Assembly: GCA_043228905.1 (NCBI GenBank)
Contig: JBHGNT010000017.1
Location: 3,534,001 to 3,598,000, forward strand
Origin: Azolla caroliniana
Lineage: Eukaryota > Polypodiophyta
DNA length: 64,000 bases
Direction of reading: 5' to 3'
Under the pieces are notes generated by a model that did no database searches, was not told where the DNA came from, and worked only from the letters and a program-made list of their open reading frames with translations. Positions 34,495 to 44,722 of this stretch are shown piece after piece. The first letter of the stretch is position 1. Every line of letters starts with the position of its first letter. A program made the translations under genes and the position numbers.

Positions 34495-34601
34495 GTGCCA
34501 CGCGGGACAAGGAGAATGTGCCACGTAGGACAATGAGAATGTTGCCACGTAGGACAATGAGAATGTGCCACGTAAGACAGTGAGAATGTGCCACGTGGAA
34601 T
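34495..34601 (+). promoter_or_regulatory. five-copy 23-24-bp repeat array, each with a CCACG core, upstream of the RING-H2 gene
   Basis: Copies start at 34495, 34518, 34541, 34565 and 34588 (the last is partial). The consensus is GTGCCACGTAGGACAATGAG plus AAT. Four of the five carry CCACGT; the first has CCACGC. The last reads GCCACGTGG, a perfect CACGTG G-box. ACGT cores are binding sites for plant bZIP (ABRE/G-box) and bHLH factors. The array lies 265-370 bp above the RING-H2 start, between it and the putative TATA region near 34677. Regulation by abscisic acid or light-related factors is an inference. Confidence 0.6.
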
Positions 34602-34736
34602 ATAGTATACATATATATATATGTATGTATATACATATGCGTGGGAATATTAATAGTTATTTATATATTTGTGTATTTATATATGTATAATACAAAATAA
34701 AATAGAGATATTTCAGTTCAGTATACGCGAAGTTCT

Positions 34737-34739
<3 letters not shown>

Positions 34740-34786
<47 letters not shown>
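34740..34786. repeat. (CT)n microsatellite in the RING-H2 5' leader
   Basis: About 23 CT units lie 80-126 bp upstream of the ATG at 34866. A second, broken CT run follows up to the start. A TATA-like TTTATATATG lies upstream at about 34677, so the tract is probably transcribed. Confidence 0.9.
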
Positions 34787-34788
<2 letters not shown>

Positions 34789-34865
34789 AAAATCAATCAA
34801 TCAATCAGGCGAAATTCCTGTTCGTTCTCTCGCTCGCTCTCTCTCTATATCTCTCTGTGTCTGTG

Positions 34866-35555
34866 ATGGCGGCCATGGCGGCAGCAGCACCTGATGATGA
34901 GCACAGCCATGGGGCGGTCCCGCACAGGAGCTCGGTTTACACAGTGGCGGTGACCACGGCGCTGCTGCTGGCCCTGGTATGCGCGCTGGGCACGCATTTC
35001 ATCATAAAGTGCGTGGTGAGATTCATGGGACGGTTCAGAGCAGAGCAGGTGGACGAAAGAGGAGGAGGAGGAGGAGGAGGAGCAGGAAGCGATGGGGATG
35101 GCGATGGGCAGGATGGACAGGATGGACAGGATGGGTGGGGGAGAGAGAGGAGGAAGAAGGGTCCAGAATGTGTGGTGAAGTTGGGCGGACAAAAGAGTGG
35201 GGCGGCTAGTAGTGGTGTGGTCCTCCTAAAGATGTCCGCCTCTCCTTCTTCTTCTTCCCAATGCCCAATTTGCCTTTGTGAGTTGAAGCAAGGGGAGCGG
35301 GTTCGAGTCCTACCCACGTGCAACCACACTTTCCACCTCAAGTGTGTCGACACTTGGCTCTCCCGCCACACGTCGTGCCCCATGTGTCGGAGACACCTTA
35401 AACTCCCCCCTCCCCCTCCCGTCTTCCACTACGTCCGCCACCACCACCCCACACGATACCCCACCGCATTCCCACTCTCGTGCTTCGTCTGCGTGCCACC
35501 TCCTCCTCCTTCGCCGTCAATGCCGCCTTCGCCTCCCTCTCCTTCTCCTCCATAG
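34866..35555 (+). CDS. ATL-type RING-H2 finger protein (E3 ubiquitin ligase), 229 aa
   Basis: The protein has one N-terminal transmembrane helix (about residues 24-46, [16 protein letters not shown]) and an acidic, Gly-rich low-complexity linker. A complete RING-H2 domain at residues 133-174 has the spacing C-x2-C-x15-C-x1-H-x2-H-x2-C-x10-C-x2-C ([17 protein letters not shown]). The DTWL tryptophan typical of E2 contact is present. This layout matches the ATL family of membrane-anchored ubiquitin ligases, which are usually intronless, as here. The GLD motif normal for ATLs between the membrane helix and the RING is not evident. The C-terminus is Pro/Ser-rich. I chose the first ATG (34866); the frame extends back only to a GTG. 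The CDS is GC-rich compared with its surroundings. Confidence 0.9.
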   Translation: MAAMAAAAPDDEHSHGAVPHRSSVYTVAVTTALLLALVCALGTHFIIKCVVRFMGRFRAEQVDERGGGGGGGAGSDGDGDGQDGQDGQDGWGRERRKKGPECVVKLGGQKSGAASSGVVLLKMSASPSSSSQCPICLCELKQGERVRVLPTCNHTFHLKCVDTWLSRHTSCPMCRRHLKLPPPPPVFHYVRHHHPTRYPTAFPLSCFVCVPPPPPSPSMPPSPPSPSPP

Positions 35556-35679
35556 TTTTAAGTGTAACTCAATTCTACTCCCAAGGGTCCCTCTTTGTTT
35601 CGGCCCTATGTTTGTACATATATCTAGCCTTCCTCCTCATTAAGAGACCACTTGTAATATTGATATATGCACGAATGTT

Positions 35680-35720
35680 TGTGTGTGTGTGTGTGTGTGC
35701 GCGCACACACGCACACACAC
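35680..35720. repeat. (TG)n-CGCG-(CA)n alternating tract, Z-DNA prone
   Basis: Forty-one bases alternate strictly between purine and pyrimidine: about ten TG units, then CGCG, then CA units broken by one CG. The two arms are also largely complementary, so the tract can fold back on itself. It starts about 125 bp past the RING-H2 stop, so it may lie in the 3' UTR. Confidence 0.9.
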
Positions 35721-38700
35721 TTCTATATGTGGAAGAGTGAAAGCAATTGGGTTTTAAGCTCGACCAGAGCCAAGAAACAGTGCCAACCCACATGTGCCAA
35801 GAATCTCTAGTCGAGAAACTGTTGTTTAGGAGACAACCCAAATGTGCCAAGAATCGGCTCTCTATGAGACAACCCACATGTTGTGTGCGAGAGGAGACAA
35901 TATTTTTAACAACCTCGAGAGTCCAACAAAAGCTTGGGATAGACAAGGTTCCTCAGGATATCTCAATGTCTTGAAAACTGGCTTTACGGAACCTGATAAA
36001 CAATGTCACACTAGTGTCTCTTCCACTTGTCTAGACGGTGGAACCACATGCGGCTCATGTATTTTGTTACAATCACTCCTAATCTTAAGGAAAGACCACA
36101 CATGCACTTAAGAGGTAACAAATTCTCTTAAGCACATATTTGTATACAACTTAGAGAACTTGTTGGAGGTTCATGCATTCTAGAGTTGATGGTGGAAACA
36201 TTGTTGGGTTAAAGATGCTACTCATCCTCGTTTCCTTGAATAGGAAAAAATGTACAAATGTAGTTTGCTTGATCTCACTGGTCCTTTCCAAACTCCATTC
36301 TCAAATTCAAGAGCATGATTATGATCGCAACGGAGGATAATTGTCATTTGTGTGAAATGCATTTAAGGGTCAAAAGATGTGGTTGGTGCATCTTGTCATT
36401 TCCTTGTAGATATTCCAACATATTGGTTTTATTTGAGTGTAGGTATTTCCAATTTGTTCCATTTGGTTGTCACCACATATATAAAGCATGAATTGATGTT
36501 TGTCACCACATCTCTAGCCACATTCCATCTTTGTAAATCATTTGGGTGTGTCACGGGCTCCGTGAGAAGAGAGGTTTTTGCTTTCATTTCTCAAATGCCA
36601 TGTGATAGTCAGTTTCAACTTTCATGTAAATGTCTAGATATTTTAAGATATAAATGCATTCATCCATAATCTTGTTGTGCACATTTACCCAAAACACTCA
36701 ACGATGCTCTCCGAGCTCATGTTCCATTTGATTGACATCGTGTTGACAATGGGTGTTCTTTCATCTTGCACGAAATGTAGACATGGTATTGGTTTGCTTG
36801 ATCATTACGTCAAACTTAACAACTTGACAATGGAAAACTTAGGTCTCCGCCTTAATGTATGGTTACATAGATAGAAGCCACCGTGAACACCCAAAAGCTA
36901 AAATATAAATAATAAGGGATTAAGCTTTTCATTTATGAAAACGGTTATTTATTCACATCCATTGACAGACATTGCAAGGTGCATGGTTTGTGCACTTATG
37001 CTCGAGTCCTTTTGGCATGTGAGATATGAATGTTTTGTACAATCTGAAGGCTTCTAGATAATAAATAAATAATTTATATTATATAGAAGAGAGGTTAAGA
37101 GAATATTGACACATGACAAAAGCATTATAGTAGTAGCATTAATTTTACTTTTACAATGATTAAGATACCTTGCTATATGTGATGGGATGTTGCGTGTGTT
37201 TATAATAAGTGCTCCAATAACTAGTGGTTGTTGATAGTTGGCTTCCTCTAACCCACTTTCGCTTTGTAGCATTATGTATCATTTTATAATTTATCGGTAA
37301 TGTTGTTGTGGATTGTATATCAACAACATGTCATTGATTTGAGAAATGGTGTTCTCATCATATCTCATGTGTTGATTAAAATTGCAAAATGACATTATTG
37401 CAGCCTAATGTGGTTGCAAAGATAAGATACGTAATGAATGTGACACATGAATGTTATACATATGTAACCATTACTACAATGATACATGTAAAACTTTTAG
37501 ATGGTCCATCATATACCTAGTTAAAGTGTAGCGAATGCCTCTTGTATAATATCTAAAATGTTAAATGTTGGGCGTTAGAACGTGACACTATGTTTGGATA
37601 TGCCTCAATTCCTTGGGTATATTTTGTTATCCTGCCCACTGTGGTCGTGATAGGTTTTACTTTCTTATCAAATCAATCTTCATGCGCTCTTACGACTTTT
37701 TCCGAATGTCACAAACGCACTTACGGGGTACCATTAAACAAGTCATCCCACCCACAAGTGTGCCCCCCTTCCTTTATCAACATTGTCTATTGAACCATGC
37801 TTTGCCTTCTTTTTTGGTTGAAGTCAAAGGAATGCAACAGATCATTCAATTATATATGGTGTTTGTCTCCTATGTTCCTAAGCTTGTATATATCCACATA
37901 GTGCAATATGATGACCATACCACTGATATCTCTTTGTTCCCTCCATTATATATCTAAACTTGTACAACTTGATATATGTTCATCACCTAGGTTAGGTGCC
38001 CACCCAATGGCTTTTTCAACCCCTTCAATTATGTCAACATGAGATAAACCCTTTACCCCACATCATGATCTTCTCCTACGGATGTACATTTGATCTTTGT
38101 GTTCCCTCTTGCTATCCTCAACCAGATTTCCCTTGTAAGTCTTTCCTATTTCACATCGACTACACTTACATCTTCCTATGTTGTGCACATGTTCTTTTAC
38201 ATCTCCATATATAGATAAATACAACCATCTACCTTTACAAGGATGCATGATACACATTTAAACCTATTGAATTTTTTTTATATTTAGATCCATCCAAGTC
38301 TCTTTGGTCTTACGAAAAGTACAACATTCATAATTATGCATTGAGCATGTTAGAAAATCCTAATGACAATCGTCTACTGTTTACACCACTTTACCATTCC
38401 TATTGGGAATTGCATTATCTTAGAAAGCTATTATGATGGTCACTATTTTAGAATGGAATTAAAACAATCATTTCAGAATTTCTATTGAGAGCTATAAAAC
38501 TAATAGCCAAAACTTAGAAAAGACACGTTAACCCAATTATTTAACTCCTATCACCCTATTGTGCAATCTTATTTTGGGGATCATATCTTTATGTAGATGT
38601 ATATTGCATACTTTGCCATTGAATTTCTTCATATTTGAATGATTCCATGTAAAGATTGCCTTTAATGACCTCAAGATGGTTTAATACCATGGAAGGATTA

Positions 38701-39409
38701 TCATAATATATTTTAAAGTTCATTGATTTATCAAGAAATAGGTATATATCATGCAAATATGGTTGTGTCAACATCACACGACGATGTATCAAACAAGTCT
38801 TGAACGGAATCGTATAAGCCAAACGAGAAAAGAAGAGGTACATCAAAGAATGATAATGTCAGCTATTTTAAGAAATTAGGAAACTTGAGCACGCATCAGA
38901 ATACCTAAGCCCCAAAAAATATGGATCATTAAAAAGATGTCAGACCTTCTAACAATGGGTACAATGAAAATGTTAACATATTTCATCAATAAATCGAACT
39001 CAGCTAGTATATTGAGAACATGCAATAAAAGCGCATTCGTGATTGCAGATTAGAATTATCGATTCTTAAACTTTTGTATTAAACCATGACTACTCTCATT
39101 ATTGATTTTAAGCAATGCCATTATTTCTTGTTATTGAAGCTGCAAAAGTTGCTAAGAAAACATTGAACGATTACAAATGATTCAAAGCTTTACAAGATTC
39201 TCTTCAAACCAGTAAAATCTAGTTACTGATATGTTTCCAAATTTAAGGCAAGAAACTTTCTTCTCAGCCAAATTGGTATCTCATTAACAATGAAATGGAA
39301 GATCGTAACCAAGATGATAAAACAATGAGATCTATGTTATCTTCTTCCGTCATCAAGCCGATAAGAGAAAGGAACTCTTTGCTCCTTTGATTATATCAGA
39401 TGGAAAAGT
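35721..39409. other. intergenic, no gene recognised
   Basis: At about 35780-35885 a phrase like GACAACCCACATGTGCCAAG occurs three times with changes, and this keeps a short spurious frame open. The rest is AT-rich with no domain or splice-supported exon. The 3' UTR of the PLP-enzyme gene should lie just left of 39410. Confidence 0.5.
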
Positions 39410-42400
39410 TCACGAGTTTCTCAATGCTTCCAAGACATCTTCCAATACTATAGCCCAATGAGTCCAATGCGTTCCTCCCTACATGAAAAAATATACCCAG
39501 TTTATGTTAACAAATTGAAAGGAATGGTATGATATATTATCATTTGGATCGAGAATAAGAGGTGTGCATGTGTAGTACTGTTGGATGCAAGTCCATGTAA
39601 TTGCTTCACAATACATATACATTTTGTTAGTTGTGTCAATAATAATGGATAAAATTGAGAAGATAAAGAGAACAAGAGAATATTGAATAAATCGAACATA
39701 GCGTTTGAACTTTGGTCTGACCTGGCAGAAGGCAACAAATGGTTCTCTTAGAGGTCCATCACATGATAACTCACTTGTACTCCCATCAATGAAAGTTCCA
39801 TCAGCAAAGATAACCTGGCCCACAGCAGTGGACACATTATTGAAAAACAAACACAAGATTTTAGATCAAAACAACCATAAAATAATACCACAATACTCCC
39901 AAATCAGTTCATTTGATATTTTGTGAACTTATCTAGCAAATATCTAAAAGGTTTTGATCATGCTGCAATATGCAGCTGAAAATAACGGTTATGTTTTTCT
40001 TTTCTTCTTACCTCAGATTCATAGCCTGCAGTTGCACCAGCTGTTGGGTTAATATATGAACCAATGGGACAACGTTTTTGCACCGCTCTACAGAATTTGA
40101 CCAACCCTTCTGCATTCCCCATCTCCACTGCCTACATTTATCAGTTAAAACATATCAGGTATTTCAGCTTTATAATATCATGATGCTCATTGTAAAAAAC
40201 ATATATTTTTTAACATAAGAAAGAAGAAGGAAAAACAAATATTTTAGTCTAGGTCTTTTAGCTTAATCACGCCCATCATCTTTACTTCTTCAGCATTTTG
40301 TACTATACAATGGGCCATTTTGTAGCAGTGTCTCATAAATAAAATGGAACAAGGAGAACTATAGCTAGATGATATTGTATATTCATGCGCCAGTCTATTT
40401 TAAATCTTAGATCCATATTGTAATCAAGACTTATGAAAAATCTGACATATATAGACTTATTAGACATGAGCTTCACACATTTCGAATACTACCCACTGTT
40501 CACATATTTTATAACATCTGATACAGAAGATGAGTCGGGATTCCAGACCTGTATAATATCATGACGTTTGACACGGGGAAGGGGTTTTACCCTGTATCCT
40601 TCGCTAGCCATAACTTCAGCAACAAGAAGACTCCCCTGACACAAATAGATCGAAGGATTCAGAGGGCATAACATAACTATTTGTATCCTTTTTTGTATTG
40701 TATACTATAATACACATTCTGACAAAAAAAACAAAGAAATAGGGTATACATCTAACCAACCCCATATGATGTTTACCTTGATGGCCTCTCCAACCATTTG
40801 TGGAGACAAGAAAAGACCTTGGAATAGCAAACGCATTATTTCTCCACTTGTTGATCCTACTTCAATGCCCAACCCCGGGGCAGCAAGACGAGCAGCCGCC
40901 GCTTTCACTAAATCCTCCCTTCCTGCCACGTAACCTCCACTTGGAGCAATAGTGCCTCCTGGATTCTTTATCAAACTTCCAGCCATAATGTCAGCTCCCT
41001 AATAAGAAGAATAGATTTGGCCAAACATTAATCCCATACACGTGCATTATCATTCATATATTTGAACAATTCAACATTTCTTTTGCGTCTAGACAATGTA
41101 TATGGGTTCTCTATGAGCCTAATGGGATACTAGATCATGATGTATTGGTTTTATCTTCATCTACTAAAGTAAAACAGGAACAGCTTTCTCTTTTGTAGGT
41201 CATGTATATACTTTCTCTATTGGGATGGCCTCTCTAACATCATGAGATTGTAGATCATGCTCTGTACCCATAACCACAGGTAAAACAGAATGAATTTCTG
41301 TCCCTCTCTAAGTAAATTCCAAGTATATTAACCATTGGATGGAAATATGTATCTCAGATTTTAGTTATTTAATGATAGGATGTGCAATATTTACTATTCA
41401 TTCTTATGACAAACTTCATAGTCAGGATAAAAGCAAACCACAGCAGTTGGTTCCTTCAGGTCCACAAACTCTCCGTAACAGTTGTCGACGAAAACAACAC
41501 AATTTGGGTTTTGATCCTGTACGAAAGAATGATGAAACTTTCAGAAACCTGAAGTAGACATATGAAACCAAGTTCCCGCATACCTTGATCAACTTTACTG
41601 CTAATTCAATCTCATTAATCGTAAGGGTATCTCGCCAGGAGTAGCCACATGACCTCTGCAGTAGAGCACATTGTGTCTCTGGCTTTACGCTACATGCCAA
41701 TGCATCCCAGTCAATCTTGCCTTCATCTGTGAGCTGAATGCACCGATAAAGAGAAGCAAACTATGAGTACCAAAATATTAGTGTGTACATTTACTTCCTC
41801 AGTTTGGCTCTAGTTTACAAACTTCTATGCTGAGTATATCTGTTTATCTGTAATATGTACATCATACTCACTCCAACCTCCCGGTATTTGACACCAAATT
41901 CTATCAAAGAACCATGACCAGGAGTGCCCCGTAACCCAATAACCTCCTCTAATGTGTCATATGGCTTTCCTGCAACTGACAAAAGCTGAAGATTACATGA
42001 GTTGATGACAAAATCATTTACATAAGTAACATCAAACATTTGTATTATTACGAAAGGCTATCTGGTTCAAAAAGACAATATTATTGACACACATACTTCT
42101 CCTCCAGGTCGCAAGATGCCATACAATGCACAAGCGATTGCATGAGTTCCAGAGAATAACTGTAAAGTTTCAACAGATATCCAATTCGCATGACACGTGA
42201 ATATATTTTCCCAGATGCATATTTTTTCTGACATAAGTGTACAATGCATACTTGAGAACGGACAATGGCTCTTTCAGCACCAACAATTTCAGCGAACGCT
42301 TTATCCAGTGCCTCACGTCCGCCGGCATCATTATGGCCATAGCCAGTGGAGCCACTAAAATGCTGCCAAAATAGGTTTAATAAGTTGCATGTCCTTGAGA

Positions 42401-43181
42401 ACTCATTCTAAAATATTATACAGCAGAAACTCTAATGGTATAAAGGCATGGTGCAATACCACACATTTGGTTCATAGAAAACGATGAAAATCCAAACATC
42501 TGGTCTCATGCTTAGCCAAAAGCATGAAGACTTGGAAACTTAATATAGGAAACATGGTACAGTACCAAACACTTTGTTTAATAAAAAGATAATGGAAATT
42601 CAACCGTTTGCTCAACTTCTTATGCCTAAAACTAAATTGAGTTCCCAATTTCAATTTGCATGAAGACTACAAAAAAGAACTTACATGAGGGCCAACTCTG
42701 GCATTTGAATAAGCTTTTAGAACTCTGTTCATAAGGGTAGCCACAGTAAGGTCTACTTCCAAGAAACAGGGTTGCAAGGACTTCACCGCATTTTCTACCT
42801 GATCGCATAGACATATATAAAGAGGACAACAAATAAATAATCACATTTCTTTCTCTTGTTTAACCACATGTAAAGAAAAAGAGAAACATCAATACTCTTT
42901 ACTTAATGTCACATACAAAGAAAGAGAGAATCATAAACATAATCACATTTTTTCTCTGCTTAAATCATAACAGGGAAGCACCATAAAATGATGGTCTTGC
43001 TTGAAAATTTAAAAAACCAGAGAGAAGGGCAGACAAGTGCGTACGAATGAATGGATTTACTCACCTGAGGTGGAAATGGTGAAGCTAAGCATAGGCAAGA
43101 AGCAGAGGGTCTTGAAATGGAGCTCCTGTGAGGAGATTGAGGTGTGAAGAAACTCCTCCCTACACTTATTCCTAGCTCCAT
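39410..43181 (-). CDS. PLP-dependent aluminium-resistance / Met_gamma_lyase-family enzyme, 445 aa, 12 exons
   Basis: Exons (minus): 43181-43065, 42798-42685, 42362-42252, 42159-42097, 41985-41872, 41733-41584, 41516-41439, 40998-40777, 40635-40549, 40131-40012, 39814-39722, 39478-39410. Every intron is GT-AG and every junction is phase 0. The product contains HFSGSTGYGHNDAGGREALD, LFSGTHAIACALYGILRPG, QRSCGYSWR, FVDNCYGEFV and SLIKNPGG, whose Lys260 is the expected pyridoxal-phosphate lysine. It ends with ADGTFIDGSTSELSCDGPLR and GGTHWTHW. This matches the aluminium-resistance family (Met_gamma_lyase, PF06838), related to Cys/Met-metabolism PLP enzymes. The substrate in plants is not settled. 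The first about 39 residues are Ser/Arg-rich (VGRSFFTPQSPHRSSISRPS), suggesting plastid import. The frame reaches back only to a GTG, so the ATG at 43181 is the start. The exon 7 donor (GTTTGC) is the weakest. Confidence 0.93.
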
Positions 43182-44722
43182 TAGAGAAACAGAGGAACAG
43201 AGGAACACAACAAAAAGATTGATAACTACATATATGTATTTACTACTATATCCTTAGTTAAAATATAGATAGCATTTACCTTTTCAAATGCTAGTGACAC
43301 AGATAGATAGATAGATATCACTTGAAAGTTGAAACCAAAATATGCCCTTATTGACAAGGCCAAGCGCATTGCAACGACCAAATACTTTGGATTCTCTCGA
43401 TTCGATGGCTATCTTATTGTTATGGCATATGTGACTTATTGGAACAAGATCAATCGCTTCCATATGACATATGTGCAATTGATGAAGACTTGGGAAAGAA
43501 ATGTGTGTAGGGCAAGGTCAAGGTTGAAAACGTGGGGAAAGTAAGCTTGAATGTCATCTTGGGCAGAGCACATGTAGTAGAATGTGTAATACTCATGCAT
43601 TGATGAGGGATTGAGAAAGAAACATACATAAGGCTATGTCAAGGTTGAAAATGTAGGGAAAACAAGCTTGATTATGATAATAAGTAGAGGTTTGATGGAG
43701 AATGTGTCATATTCTTGTTGGGACCAAAACATGCTTAGTTGATTAGTCTCCTACTTGGTTTTCCAATTCCTTGTCTCACATAAAAGAGAATGTGAGCTAG
43801 TCAAATGGAATGGATGGTCTATATTATAAGCAAGGGAATGGTCCCTAAGCATGTATGGATGGGTGTAATTTGCATGGTGAAAGAAGAAGATGATTTTGTA
43901 GTTTACACGTTAAGAGAAGCAAATTGTGCAATGTATGTAATGTAATGTGTGAAAACATGACCCTCAAAATTGTGACACATTGGCATTTCAAAAAAGGCTT
44001 TCTCATTAGTTCTTTGAATCATCCATTATTTGAATATCCTAACAATAACTTTAACTTACATACTTGTGTAAGATGGTCGACAACATTCTGATTTCAATTT
44101 GAGGCATTCTCAACTTTTTACTTGATATTACATATACATTTTGTATTTTTGTAAAAACATTATCTTCTCCTCTAACAAATTGATGAGAATGGCGAGGTGA
44201 CAATGATTGTAGTTCAATTCATTAATCAAGTTATGTGTATTAAATGTTACCAAACCTTCCTCCACTACACTCAAAGTGGCAATGAGAGTTGAAGTTCAAA
44301 AATCTGTAAGCATAGAAACTGACAATTTACAAATCATCATTATACATACATAGTGTCAGCAAAGTTAAAAATAAGGGTTCAAATCCCCGCTTTTTCATCC
44401 TTAATAAGGGAAAATATTCGGCCTTATTCAAGACAAATAATAATAATAATAAACCACTCAAAAAACACACATTAATGTTACAAAAGTGTGATGAAAACCA
44501 GAAGGTTAGTCAAAACACAAAATCTTGCCCTCCTTTCTATTCTGTAATTGAGAGAAAATTCTCAATGATTCGATAAATTTTCATTATGTTCGTGACGTCG
44601 ATTCTTGTAGGATCAACAAACACGATATTAGGACTTCAACGAATTCTCCTCTTGTTTCACCACATAATCTGAAGTCTCCGTTTGTGATAGTCTGTAGAGA
44701 GGCCGTCAAGGTAAAAAGCAAT
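43182..44722. other. spacer between two minus-strand genes
   Basis: This holds the promoter of the PLP-enzyme gene on its left and the 3' flank of the KH-domain gene on its right. A (GATA)n run lies at about 43299-43318. At about 44370-44384 there is GGGTTCAAATCCCC, a B-box-like word, and an (AAT)n tail near 44450, which could be a SINE remnant, but no A box was evident. No gene was seen. Confidence 0.5.
43488..43725. repeat. dispersed repeat, two degenerate copies (third copy at 54.94-55.04 kb)
   Basis: A block reading GGTCAAGGTTGAAAACGTGG...AAGCTTGA...GGCAGAG...GTGTAATACTCATG occurs at about 43510-43600. It recurs with changes at about 43640-43715 and again near 54940-55040 (GCTTGGTTAAAGATGTGTGG, GTGTGATACTCAA). 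It is a repeat family of unknown type. Confidence 0.6.

Noticed and set aside
34937-35383. Minus-strand frames opposite the RING-H2 gene
   Set aside because: They are shadows of a GC-rich coding sequence. The RING-H2 domain on the plus strand is complete.
36379-36669. 96-codon plus-strand frame
   Set aside because: Composition and lack of homology suggest a chance frame in AT-rich DNA.
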